Assembly: GCF_014656475.1 (NCBI RefSeq)
Contig: NZ_BNCM01000007.1
Coordinates: forward strand, 169,382 to 233,381
Direction of reading: 5' to 3'
Origin: Sinomonas cellulolyticus
GTDB lineage: Bacteria; Actinomycetota; Actinomycetes; Actinomycetales; Micrococcaceae
DNA length: 64,000 bases
Under the pieces are notes generated by a model, which saw only the letters and a program-made list of their open reading frames with translations, was not told where the DNA came from and did not search any database. Position 1 is the first letter of the stretch, and every line of letters starts with the position of its first letter. Of this stretch, positions 1 to 7,662 are shown piece by piece. The translations under genes were made by a program, and so were the position numbers.

Positions 1-1
1 C

Positions 2-364
2 GTGCTGCTGTTCCTGAACAGCATCGTGTGCCTGCTCGTGCCGGAGCCGGTGCCGGGCGAAACGGAGTTCGTGGAGCCCCTCGTGCTCACGAACGCCGAG
101 GGCGATCCCGTGGTGGCGGCATTCACGCACCGCCAGCGGATCCGGCCCGACTTCCTCGAGCACGCGCCCACGGTTGTCGAGACCCAGGGCGCAGTGCTGC
201 TGCAGAACCTCGGCACCGAGCTGGGCCTCGTGCTCAACCCGGGCAGCGCCTACGGGTTCGAGCTGAGCCGAGAGCATGTGGCCGCGGTGCTGCGCGACTT
301 CCGTCCGGCGGAGCCCGGCGACGACCTGACCGGGGACACCCCGGGGACATCCGCCGGGGAATAA
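2..364 (+). CDS. SseB-family protein, 5' partial
   Basis: This is the C-terminal 120 codons of a gene that begins before the window, so the GTG at 2 is only the first complete codon and not a demonstrated start. The segment GTELGLVLNPGSAYGFEL (residues 71-88 of the visible part) resembles the SseB N-terminal domain fold, in which a glycine/asparagine/proline turn precedes a last strand and helix. The acidic, low-complexity tail ends 7 bases before ppx. Actinobacterial SseB-like proteins are mostly uncharacterised, so no reaction is assigned. The same-strand, near-contiguous arrangement suggests cotranscription with the next two genes. The family call is by pattern recall, without a search. 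Confidence 0.55.
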   Translation: MLLFLNSIVCLLVPEPVPGETEFVEPLVLTNAEGDPVVAAFTHRQRIRPDFLEHAPTVVETQGAVLLQNLGTELGLVLNPGSAYGFELSREHVAAVLRDFRPAEPGDDLTGDTPGTSAGE

Positions 365-371
365 TGGGCTC

Positions 372-1391
372 ATGCGGCTAGGCGTCCTCGACATCGGCTC
401 GAACACCGTGCACCTGCTCCTGGTGGACGCCCACCCCGGTGCCCAGCCGGTCGCCTATGCCTCGCACAAGCGCCCACTGTCCCTCGTGAAGTACCTCGAG
501 GAGGACGGCGGCATCAGCGAGCGGGGCCAGACGGAGCTTATCGGCTTCGTCCAGGAGGCCTGGGCATTCGCCGACCGCCACAGCGCCGAGGACGTGCTGG
601 CCTTCTGCACGTCTGCCATCCGCGAGGCGGCCAACGGCGAGGCCGTCCTGCACCGGGTCCAGGCCGAGGCGGGCGTGACCCTGCAGGAGCTCACGGGCGC
701 CGAAGAGGCCGCAATGACCTTCTTCGCAGTGCGGCGCTGGTTCGGCTGGGGGGCCGGGATGATCTTGGACCTGGACATCGGCGGCGGCTCGTTCGAGCTC
801 GCCATGGGCCATGATTCCCTGCCGGCCCATGCCGTCTCCGTGCCCCTGGGCGCCCAGAGGCTCACGCGGGACTGGCTCCCAGAGGACCCGCCGACCGCCA
901 AGAGCATCAAGGACCTGCGCAAGTACATCCGCGACACGCTCAGGCCCGTGATGAAGGGCTTCGACAAGCTCGACCGGCCCAATCTGGTGGCCGGGACATC
1001 GAAGACGTTCCGCTCTCTCGCCCGCATCGCCGGCGCCGCGCCGTCCGGCGCCGGCCCCTACGTGCGCCGCGTGCTCCAGCGCACCGACCTCGGGCTGTGG
1101 GCGCAGCGGATGTCCGCGATGGCGGCCTCGGACCGGGTGCACCTGCCGGGCGTCTCAGAAGCCCGGGCGCGCCAGCTCCTCGCGGGCGCCCTTGCGGCGG
1201 AGGCCGCGATGGAGCTCTTCGAGATCGAGGAGCTCGAGATCTGCCCGTGGGCGCTCCGGGAGGGACTCATCCTCCGGCGCCTCGACCAGCTAGTCTTCGA
1301 CGGACCGCTCGGTCCGCCGGACCACATCGGACCCATCCAGAGCGAGCGGCTCCGTGCCGCTCGCCTCCATCCCTCGAGGGCACGCGTATGA
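372..1391 (+). CDS. ppx: Ppx/GppA exopolyphosphatase-family phosphatase
   Basis: A 339-residue ASKHA-fold phosphatase of the exopolyphosphatase/guanosine pentaphosphatase family. The phosphate-1 loop LDIGSNTVHLLLVD lies at residues 6-19 and the second loop DIGGGSFEL at about 135-143. Members hydrolyse terminal phosphates of polyphosphate or pppGpp, tying phosphate reserves to the stringent response. The length matches the short actinobacterial type (about 340 residues) without the extra C-terminal HD domain of E. coli Ppx. The ATG at 372 follows the upstream stop by 7 bases, and the 3' end overlaps the next gene in an ATGA, implying translational coupling. The family is clear; the substrate (polyphosphate or pppGpp) is not decided by sequence. 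Confidence 0.9.
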   Translation: MRLGVLDIGSNTVHLLLVDAHPGAQPVAYASHKRPLSLVKYLEEDGGISERGQTELIGFVQEAWAFADRHSAEDVLAFCTSAIREAANGEAVLHRVQAEAGVTLQELTGAEEAAMTFFAVRRWFGWGAGMILDLDIGGGSFELAMGHDSLPAHAVSVPLGAQRLTRDWLPEDPPTAKSIKDLRKYIRDTLRPVMKGFDKLDRPNLVAGTSKTFRSLARIAGAAPSGAGPYVRRVLQRTDLGLWAQRMSAMAASDRVHLPGVSEARARQLLAGALAAEAAMELFEIEELEICPWALREGLILRRLDQLVFDGPLGPPDHIGPIQSERLRAARLHPSRARV

Positions 1392-2215
1392 GCGACGACG
1401 ACCAGCAGCCGATTCCCGTGGCGCTCTCGAGCGCATCCGTCTACCCGCTCAGCGTCCATGACGCCTTCGCGGTCGCCGCGGACCTCGGCTACGACGGCGT
1501 CGAGGTGATGGTCACCAACAACTCGACGAGCCAGAAGCCGGACGAGCTCCGACACCTTGCCGAGCGCTACGACCAGCCGATCGTCTCCATCCATGCCCCG
1601 ACGCTCCTGCTCACGCAGCAGGTCTGGGGCTCGCCGTGGAACAAGATCAGCCAGTCCTGCAGGATGGCGGTCGAGGTCGGCTGCGACACCGTTGTGGTGC
1701 ATCCTCCGTTCCGGTGGCAGGGCAACTACGCCGAGACGTTTGCCCACGGGGTGCGCGATCTGGCGGGCGCGTACGGCGTGCGCATCGCGGTGGAGAACAT
1801 GTATCCGTGGAGGGTCCGTGGCCGCGAAACCCTCGCCTACCTCCCGCACTGGGACCCGGTGGGCCAGGGGTATGCGGACGTCACGTGGGACTTCTCCCAT
1901 GCCGCCACCGCGAGGGAGAACAGCCTTGCGGCCATCCGTGCCCTCGGCAGCACGCTGCGCCATGTCCACCTCACGGACGGCTCGGGGCGATCGTTCCGCG
2001 ACGAGCACCTGCTCCCGGGGCAGGGGACGCAGCAGGTTGCGGAGTGCCTCGCCCACCTTGCGGAGAGCGGGTTCGAGGGCGCGGTGGTCGCCGAGATCAG
2101 CACGCGCAAGGCGAAGGTCACGGGCGAGAGGGAACGCATGCTGGCCGAGACCCTCGAGTTTGCGCGCACGCACCTCGGACAGCGGGCGGAGCTCGACGCA
2201 GGCGGTGGAATCTAG
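1388..2215 (+). CDS. Sugar phosphate isomerase/epimerase-like TIM-barrel protein
   Basis: A 275-residue AP-endonuclease-2/xylose-isomerase-like TIM barrel. The start ATG (1388) lies in the ATGA overlap with the ppx stop; the longer in-frame extension upstream only shadows ppx. Metal-ligand-like segments occur in barrel order: VEVMVTN near residue 36, VVVHPPFRWQ near 103, VAVENM near 134, DFSHA near 164 and HVHLTDG near 187. This is the family of Rv0498, which sits between ppx1 and proC in mycobacteria, so the context supports orthology. The substrate is unknown. The spacing of Glu/His/Asp residues is as expected for a divalent-metal enzyme, but isomerase activity is inferred from the fold alone. 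Confidence 0.8.
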   Translation: MSDDDQQPIPVALSSASVYPLSVHDAFAVAADLGYDGVEVMVTNNSTSQKPDELRHLAERYDQPIVSIHAPTLLLTQQVWGSPWNKISQSCRMAVEVGCDTVVVHPPFRWQGNYAETFAHGVRDLAGAYGVRIAVENMYPWRVRGRETLAYLPHWDPVGQGYADVTWDFSHAATARENSLAAIRALGSTLRHVHLTDGSGRSFRDEHLLPGQGTQQVAECLAHLAESGFEGAVVAEISTRKAKVTGERERMLAETLEFARTHLGQRAELDAGGGI

Positions 2216-2347
2216 AGGCGCCGGCGCACGATCTAGAGGCGCAGGCCGCGGGATCTGAGAGGCGGGTCCGGGCGTACTCTCCCGCCGCCCGGGGCCCGAG
2301 CCCGGGCCCGCGTCCGAGCCGCCTGAGTGTGCCCACCTCGTAGACGG

Positions 2348-2449
2348 GTTCGGGGCTGGCCTCAAACGAGTCCGGTACTGGCCTCAGAGGAGTCCGGTGC
2401 TGGCCTCAAACGATTCCGGTACGGGCCTTAAATGAGTTCGGCACTGGCA
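2348..2449. repeat. 22-bp tandem repeat, four copies plus a partial
   Basis: Four full 22-bp units start at 2348, 2370, 2392 and 2414, and a 14-base partial unit starts at 2436. The common core is TCCGGTRCTGGCCTCAAACGA with a few substitutions per copy. The array lies in the 459-bp gap between the isomerase and proC, which otherwise holds no convincing gene. The last partial copy runs into the left arm of a perfect hairpin. Arrays of about 20-bp repeats are typical of the ends of IS21-family transposons, so a relic transposon end is one explanation (inference). No transposase gene is near. Confidence 0.8.
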
Positions 2450-2525
2450 GTTCGGGGAAGGTTAGGGGACCATACATCCGAACTGCCAGTGCCTGGCGGT
2501 CAGTCTTGGGGGGAGACTGACCGCC
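2440..2525. other. Two adjacent perfect hairpins upstream of proC
   Basis: The first inverted repeat has 16-bp arms at 2440-2455 and 2478-2493 around a 22-base loop, with no mismatch. One base later a second has 12-bp arms (2495-2506 and 2514-2525) around a seven-base loop, also perfect. Neither is followed by a T-run. They lie 150-235 bases before the proC start and could end readthrough from the isomerase operon, act in a 5' leader, or be part of a mobile-element end together with the repeats just upstream. Confidence 0.75.
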
Positions 2526-2674
2526 CCATCACTCGCACCCTGTGAGGTAGTAATGACTCTACGGATCGACTTTGTGAGAACCCCGGTATCAGCATGGGAA
2601 AACGCTGGGAATGCCGGTCCCTCGGTGGGCGGTCCTGAGTGCGGCGCCGGTGCTCGGCTGGCAGGATGGAGTGC

Positions 2675-3523
2675 ATGAGCAAGCAGATCGCATTCCTCGG
2701 CACGGGCTCCATGAACGGGGCCATCATGGGCGGCCTCCTGGCAGCCGGCTTCCCGAAGACGGACATCGTGGCGACGGTCCGGCGCCGCGAGAGCGCCAGC
2801 GAGATCGCCTCGCGGTACGGCGTCGCGGTCATGGCGTGGGATGAGGAGGAAGACTCGAACGCGCAGGCGGCACGCGGGGCCGCGACCGTGGTCATCGGGG
2901 TCAAGCCCGTCGGCGTGGCCGCCGTGGCCCGTGAGATCGCCCCCGTGCTCTCACCCAGCACCGTGGTGGTCAGCGTCGCGGCGGCCGTCTCGATCGAGCA
3001 GCTCGAGCGCGAGCTTCCGGAGGGCCAGCCCGTGATCCGCACGATGCCCAACACTCCCGCACGGCTGGGCAAGGGCGTGGTGGCCCTCTCCGCCGGCACC
3101 CACGCCACCCGAGAGCACGTGGCCAAGGTCCAGAAGATGTTCTCCGGGCTCGGCCTCGTGGTCGAGGTGCCGGAGGCGCAGATCGCCGCGGCGAGCGCCA
3201 TCAGCGGTTCCGGGCCCGCGTACGCGTTCTACCTCGCCGAGGCCATGGCGAAGGCCGGCGAGGCCCTCGGGCTGGACGCTGGCCTTGCCCTGCGCCTCGC
3301 GCGCGAGACGGTGGTCGGTGCGGGGTACATGCTCGACGAGCCCGGCGCCGATCCCGTCGCCCTGCGCAAGGCCGTCACGAGCCCCAAGGGCACCACCGAG
3401 CAGGCCATCCGCGTCTTCGACGAGCGCGGCCTGCCGGCGATCATCGCCGACGGCGCCCGGGCGGCTCTCGCGCGTTCCGAGCAGATTACCCGCGAGCTCG
3501 ATGCAGCCCGCGAGGGCGCCTGA
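2675..3523 (+). CDS. proC: Pyrroline-5-carboxylate reductase
   Basis: A 282-residue cytosolic enzyme reducing 1-pyrroline-5-carboxylate to L-proline with NAD(P)H, the last step of proline synthesis. The N-terminal Rossmann motif LGTGSMNGAIMGGL spans residues 8-21, TMPNTPARLGKGV falls near 119-131, and the P5CR signature region SAISGSGPAYAFYLAEAM near 174-191. Length is normal for the family. ATG 2675 is preferred over an upstream GTG because it directly precedes the dinucleotide-binding strand; a CAGGAT element ends 7 bases before it, so the mRNA may be leaderless. The ppx-isomerase-proC order is conserved in other actinobacteria. Confidence 0.95.
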   Translation: MSKQIAFLGTGSMNGAIMGGLLAAGFPKTDIVATVRRRESASEIASRYGVAVMAWDEEEDSNAQAARGAATVVIGVKPVGVAAVAREIAPVLSPSTVVVSVAAAVSIEQLERELPEGQPVIRTMPNTPARLGKGVVALSAGTHATREHVAKVQKMFSGLGLVVEVPEAQIAAASAISGSGPAYAFYLAEAMAKAGEALGLDAGLALRLARETVVGAGYMLDEPGADPVALRKAVTSPKGTTEQAIRVFDERGLPAIIADGARAALARSEQITRELDAAREGA

Positions 3524-3549
3524 GGCGACTCGGGCCGACCGCGAGAACC

Positions 3550-3581
3550 GCGCACGACGGCGACTGCTCGCCGTCGTGCGC
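3550..3581. terminator. Bidirectional terminator after proC
   Basis: A perfect 14-bp stem (3550-3563 with 3568-3581) and a 4-base loop sit between convergent proC and the LuxR-type gene. Each arm contains the recurring 12-mer CGCACGACGGCG, here as an inverted pair at 3551-3562 and 3569-3580. There is no long T-tract, as is common in high-GC actinobacteria. Confidence 0.75.
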
Positions 3582-3623
3582 GTGGACGCCGAGGCGCCTC
3601 CTCGCCGCAGGGCAGCGTGGAGG

Positions 3624-5129
3624 TCAGAGGAGGTCGTGCTCGACCGCGAAGAGCGTGGCGGCGGCCCGGGAGGACACGCCGATCTTCGTGTAGATGTGCC
3701 TCACGTGGTGGTCGGCGGTGTTCGGCGAGATCGCCAGCGACTCCGCGACGTCCTTCTTCGTGGCTCCGCGGCAGATGAGCCGCAGGACCTCGACCTCCCG
3801 CTCTGTGAGGCCGTTCGGCCAGGCCGGGTGCGAACGCCGGTCGCGCAGTCCCGCGGCGGCGAGGACGGCGTCGACCGCGTCGCGATCCAGCTTCTGCGGC
3901 GCCTGCAGGGTCAGGGCGTCCGCCGCCCGTGCGAGGGGAGCCGGCCGTCCTGCTGCCGCGACGAGGAGTTCGCGGAAGGCGTCCGCCGCGGCGAGCACGC
4001 GGGCCTCCCACGGCAGCTCGGGGCCGGCGGCACCGCGGTAGTACCCGGATCCGTCGAGCCGCTCGTGGTGCATCCCCGCAAGACGCGCGAGCGGGGCTAC
4101 GGCGGGGGCCCGGGCGATGATCCGCTCGCTGTAGTACGGGTGCAGCCGAAGTCGCTCGTCGTCGGCGGGCGAGCCCTCGAGGCTACCCGGAACGGCGACG
4201 CGCCCGAGGTCCTGGACGAGCCCTGCGCGGCGCAGCCGCTCGGCGTGGTCAGGGGCGGCGGAGGACGCGAGTGCCGCGACGTCCCGCGAGAAGCCCGCCC
4301 GGGCGGGCCACTTGAGGTCGGCGAAGTCGGCGAACACCTCGAGCACCTCGTCGACGCGCTGGGGAGGGATCTCCGCGACCGGGTGTGGCTCGAGGCCCAG
4401 GGCCTCGTCCCACGGCCTCTCGGTGCGGGCAGCGTCGAGCAGCCGGTCGAGTGAGTGCATGGCTGCCGCCGCCAGGGCAGGGTCGAGCGAGTGTCCTGCG
4501 CGGTCGCGAAGCGCCGCCCGCACGGCCTCCGCGCCGCGGAGCCTCGCGATCACCTCGATGTCCCGCGCGAGGAAGACGATGCGCGCCGGAAGGGGAATGG
4601 CCTCACCGGAGAGTCCGTCCGGGAAGCCGTGTCCGTCCCATGTCTCGAAGCTTGCGGCCAAAGATCGCCGGATCGTCTCGGGGAGTCCGAGCCGGGCCGC
4701 GAGCATCTCCGCCGCCTCGCAATGGGCACGCACACCGTCGCGCAGGCGCGCACGCCCGGCGGACAGGAACACCGCCGTCGTCCGGAGCCGCGTTGCTGCC
4801 GACTGTCCCGCTGCCAAGGCGGGCACCACGGCCTTCAGGAACTCCCCGGGCGCCCCTCCCAAGACCGGGGCGATGGCCGCACGGAGCGCGACGTCGTCGC
4901 CGCCGGCGAGCGCGGCCGCTTCGTGGGCGTCCGCTGTGCACCCGAGGAAACGCAGCAGCGCGGTGTAGTAGACCTCTCCGCGGCTGTCCTGCTCCACCCC
5001 GGCGACGTCCGCGAGCTCGAGCGCGGTGAGGCATGTCCGCAGGCCCTGCTCGAGTGGCTGGCCCATGCCGAGGTCCGTCGCGAGGGACATCGCGGCGATG
5101 AGTTCGGCCAGCCGCAGCGATCCGGCCAT
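3624..5129 (-). CDS. LuxR-type regulator with tandem HD/HD-GYP-like domains
   Basis: A 501-residue protein. The C-terminal about 65 residues are a LuxR/FixJ HTH (GLTEREVEVLRLICRGATKK, then NTADHHVRHIYTKIGV). Upstream are two HD-type helical regions: one around WDGHGFPDG near residue 165 and a better one with MHHERLDGSGYYRG near 360. The latter resembles the HD-GYP signature HHExxDGxGYP with Tyr in place of the last Pro. The usual HD pair before it reads QD (LVQDLGRVAV) and the first copy has SFE for HHE, so c-di-GMP hydrolysis is doubtful and a sensing role is as likely. ATG 5129 begins MAGSLRLAEL; the open frame continues upstream but only as antisense of the hydrolase. Confidence 0.8.
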   Translation of the reverse strand: MAGSLRLAELIAAMSLATDLGMGQPLEQGLRTCLTALELADVAGVEQDSRGEVYYTALLRFLGCTADAHEAAALAGGDDVALRAAIAPVLGGAPGEFLKAVVPALAAGQSAATRLRTTAVFLSAGRARLRDGVRAHCEAAEMLAARLGLPETIRRSLAASFETWDGHGFPDGLSGEAIPLPARIVFLARDIEVIARLRGAEAVRAALRDRAGHSLDPALAAAAMHSLDRLLDAARTERPWDEALGLEPHPVAEIPPQRVDEVLEVFADFADLKWPARAGFSRDVAALASSAAPDHAERLRRAGLVQDLGRVAVPGSLEGSPADDERLRLHPYYSERIIARAPAVAPLARLAGMHHERLDGSGYYRGAAGPELPWEARVLAAADAFRELLVAAAGRPAPLARAADALTLQAPQKLDRDAVDAVLAAAGLRDRRSHPAWPNGLTEREVEVLRLICRGATKKDVAESLAISPNTADHHVRHIYTKIGVSSRAAATLFAVEHDLL

Positions 5130-5255
5130 GCGTCGATCATCGCGCTCCGCCGTGCCGGGCGTACAGGGCCGCATCGATGCCTGAAGTCGGTGCCCGAACA
5201 CTGATGGCGCGAACGCGCGATGCGCGGCCTGCGTCTGCGGGCGCACCATGGCCGC

Positions 5256-6056
5256 ATGGACACCACCCCAGCCACATACTGCGCCATCCTCCTTCCCGGA
5301 AGCGTCCTGCCCGCCGCCCCCGCTTATGCCGCGCTCATCGCCGCCCTGCATGCGCGGCTCGGCGACGAGGTCCACGCCGCGGCCAAGGACCTCGAGGTGT
5401 ATGCAGGCCCCACTCCGCCTGTGGACTATTCGCTCGACACGGAGGTGGCCGGCGTTGCGCGCGCTGCCCGCGAGCTCGGATGGGACACGTTCCACCTCGT
5501 CGGCTACTCGGGCGGCGGCGCCTCGGCTCTCGCCTTCGCCGCGAAACACCCCGAGATGCTCGAATCGCTCGCGCTGCTCGAGCCCGCATGGGCCGGCAGC
5601 TGGGGGTGGAGCCCCGCACACCGCGCCCTGTGGGAGCGGTACCGCGAACTCGACGGGCTGCCGCCGGAGAAGTTCATGGCGCAATTCGTCCGGCTCGGCG
5701 TCCGCTCCGGCGTCACGGCGGGCCTGCCGGTGCCGGGCGGCGAGCAGCCGCCATGGATGGTGCTGCGTCCCGCCGGCATCCGCGCCTTCCTGACCACGTT
5801 CGCCACCTACGACCTCGACCGCGACGCGCTCGCCCGCTTCGACAGGCCCGTCTACTTCGCGCTCGGTGCCCTCTCCAACCCCGACGACTATGGCGAGGTC
5901 GCCGAGAGGCTCTCGGGCGTGTTCCCGAGGTTCCGGCTCGAGGTGTTCCCCGGACGCCATCACTTCGACCCTCCGCACCGCGTCGAGCCCGACCGCGTCG
6001 CGGCATCACTGGCTGCCCTGTGGGCGTCATCGCACGACGGCGCGCACCTCAGATAG
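5256..6056 (+). CDS. Alpha/beta-fold hydrolase
   Basis: A 266-residue alpha/beta hydrolase. The nucleophile elbow GYSGGG (Ser near residue 87) follows FHLVGY, and a conserved-type terminal histidine is found in GRHHFDPPH near residue 244. The region PVYFALGALSNPDDY probably carries the acid. No signal peptide is seen, so it is cytosolic; the substrate is unknown. MDTTPATY at 5256 is chosen over the codon at 5220 because the first strand follows directly. Its last eight bases overlap the end of the convergent reductase gene. The C-terminal HDGAHLR is encoded across a copy of the 12-mer CGCACGACGGCG. Confidence 0.8.
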   Translation: MDTTPATYCAILLPGSVLPAAPAYAALIAALHARLGDEVHAAAKDLEVYAGPTPPVDYSLDTEVAGVARAARELGWDTFHLVGYSGGGASALAFAAKHPEMLESLALLEPAWAGSWGWSPAHRALWERYRELDGLPPEKFMAQFVRLGVRSGVTAGLPVPGGEQPPWMVLRPAGIRAFLTTFATYDLDRDALARFDRPVYFALGALSNPDDYGEVAERLSGVFPRFRLEVFPGRHHFDPPHRVEPDRVAASLAALWASSHDGAHLR

Positions 6057-6693
6057 TGCGCGGCGCCTCGGCGAGGTTCGCGGTGAGCTCCTCCGCGGTC
6101 TGGCGGCCCGCGGCGTATGCGGGGCGGTCGCGCTCGACCCGCCAGCTCTCCGCGAGCGGCCCGACGTTGACCGTGTCGAAGCCGAACTCGTCGTAGAGGC
6201 GCCTCACAAGATCAGCGGCCTCGGGGAAGTCGCTCGCGGTAGCGAGGGCACGGCGGCCAGGGGTGCCAGCGGGTTGGCCGTCGGTCGTGATGTCCGTGTA
6301 GCGGATGTGGTTGAAGCCCTTGGCGACCTTGGACGTCGGCAGGTGCTCCTGGAGGAGCCCGGACGTGGTGGCCCGCCCTTCGTCGAGGACGGCAATGTGC
6401 CCGTCGCGCTCCCAGTAGTAGTTGTTCGTGTCGATCACGATCTTGCCCGCGAGCGGCTCGACCGGGACCTGCTCGAGGTTCTTGAGGGGGATCGTGACGA
6501 CCGCGAAGTCCCCGGCCGTGGCGGCCTCGTCCGCGCTCGCGGCCCTGGCCCGCGGACCGAGTTCGGCGACGAGTCCTGCGAGGGTCTCCGGTCCGCGGGA
6601 ATTGCTGATCACGACGTCATAGCCGACCTCGACGGCCTTCCGCGCGATCTGGCTGCCGATGCGTCCTGCTCCGATGATTCCGATCGTTGTCAT
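6049..6693 (-). CDS. NADPH-dependent F420 reductase-like dinucleotide-binding protein
   Basis: A 214-residue Rossmann protein with IGIIGAGRIGSQIARKA at residues 4-20, followed by SNSRGPETL, the type of region that selects NADP in this family. KGFNHIRY near residue 130 matches the family pattern KAFNxI. Proteins of this group are annotated as F420-dependent NADP reductases or NADP oxidoreductases; coenzyme F420 use cannot be read from the sequence. It is divergent from the uracil-DNA glycosylase across a 103-bp gap holding a 24-bp perfect palindrome, and convergent (8-base overlap) with the hydrolase. Confidence 0.8.
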   Translation of the reverse strand: MTTIGIIGAGRIGSQIARKAVEVGYDVVISNSRGPETLAGLVAELGPRARAASADEAATAGDFAVVTIPLKNLEQVPVEPLAGKIVIDTNNYYWERDGHIAVLDEGRATTSGLLQEHLPTSKVAKGFNHIRYTDITTDGQPAGTPGRRALATASDFPEAADLVRRLYDEFGFDTVNVGPLAESWRVERDRPAYAAGRQTAEELTANLAEAPRTI

Positions 6694-6746
6694 GCCACCC
6701 GCAACCAGCAGTACCGCGCCGCGTATTCCTTGAGGCGACGTGACGG

Positions 6747-6770
6747 ACGACGGCGAGCGCTCGCCGTCGT
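6747..6770. repeat. 24-bp perfect palindrome in a divergent promoter region
   Basis: ACGACGGCGAGC is followed immediately by its exact reverse complement at 6759-6770. The right side extends to a minus-strand copy of the 12-mer CGCACGACGGCG (6762-6773). It lies between two genes transcribed away from each other, so it is not a transcript end. It overlaps the expected -35 region of the glycosylase gene and could be an operator or a member of the dispersed repeat family. Confidence 0.7.
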
Positions 6771-6796
6771 GCGAGGCGCTCGCCTACGGTGGTGGC

Positions 6797-7630
6797 ATGC
6801 ACGCCGAGCCGCACCCCGTCACGGGAGAGCTGTTCGACTCTCCGGTACCCCCGGGGACCGGCTGGCCCGGTGACCCGGCGACGGCCGCGACTCCCGTGGC
6901 GCGCACCGCAGTGGAGGTCGCCCGGCTCGCGGCCGCCGCGGCGACCGTGCAGGAGGTCGACGCACTGAGCTCCGTGTGCCGCGCGTGCCCGAGGCTCGTC
7001 GCGTGGCGTGAAGGGGTGGCCACGGGTGGCCGGCGGGCCTCCTTCGCAGACCAGCCCTACTGGGGGCGCCCGGGCCCCTCCTTCGGAGACCCGGCGGCGT
7101 CCAGGCTTATCGTCGGGCTCGCCCCCGCCGCCAACGGGACCAACCGGACCGGACGCATGTTCACCGGCGACCGCTCCGGCGACTGGCTCTACGCCGCGCT
7201 GCACCGCACGGGCTACGCGAACCAGCCCACCTCTGTGGCGGCTGGCGACGGCATGGTGCTGAGGGGGATCCGCATCGTGGCGTCAGTGCGCTGTGCGCCT
7301 CCCGAGAACCGCCCGACGCCTGCCGAGCTCGCCACGTGCGGGCAGTGGCTCGACCGGGACCTGGCCCTGACCGCGGCCGCGGCCACGGGCCTCGAGGCAG
7401 TCCTCGCCCTCGGCGGTGTGGCTTGGAACGCGGTGCTCGCCGCCGGCCGCCGGCTCGGGTGGGCCGTGCCGCGGCCCAAGCCCGTGTTCGGGCACGCGGC
7501 CGAGGCGTTCCTCGGCCTCCCCGAGGGCGGGGCGGTGCGCCTCGTCGGCAGCTACCACGTGAGCCCCCACAACACCTCCACTCGGCGCCTCACGGAGGAG
7601 ATGCTCGACGCCGCGCTGCGCCGGCTCTGA
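6797..7630 (+). CDS. Family 5 uracil-DNA glycosylase (UdgB-type)
   Basis: A 277-residue DNA repair glycosylase predicted to remove uracil, and probably hypoxanthine, from DNA in base-excision repair. Four-cysteine iron-sulfur ligation is suggested by CRAC (C61, C64) and cysteines near 172 and 187. Motif 1 GLAPAANGTNRTGR (107-120) and the late GSYHVSPHN motif are of the UDG superfamily, family 5 type. High-GC DNA suffers much cytosine deamination, which fits the presence of such an enzyme. ATG 6797 is favoured over an in-frame start at 6740; TACGGT ends 6 bases before it, suggesting a leaderless message. Confidence 0.85.
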   Translation: MHAEPHPVTGELFDSPVPPGTGWPGDPATAATPVARTAVEVARLAAAAATVQEVDALSSVCRACPRLVAWREGVATGGRRASFADQPYWGRPGPSFGDPAASRLIVGLAPAANGTNRTGRMFTGDRSGDWLYAALHRTGYANQPTSVAAGDGMVLRGIRIVASVRCAPPENRPTPAELATCGQWLDRDLALTAAAATGLEAVLALGGVAWNAVLAAGRRLGWAVPRPKPVFGHAAEAFLGLPEGGAVRLVGSYHVSPHNTSTRRLTEEMLDAALRRL

Positions 7631-7662
7631 GTCTTCCCGGCGGGAGGGACCCGGAGGGAGCC

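Noticed and set aside
2348..2449. CRISPR array
   Set aside because: The repeats are contiguous without spacers and no cas genes are near; the same holds for 39045-39122.
2553..2678. A 41-codon ORF with a GAGG site that ends in an ATGA overlap with proC
   Set aside because: Third codon positions are only about half G/C, far below real genes here, and the peptide resembles nothing; chance is likelier, though the overlap is neat.
3624..5978. Extension of the LuxR/HD protein to 784 residues
   Set aside because: The extra part is antisense to the alpha/beta hydrolase and has no domain character; MAGSLRLAEL at 5129 is a natural start.
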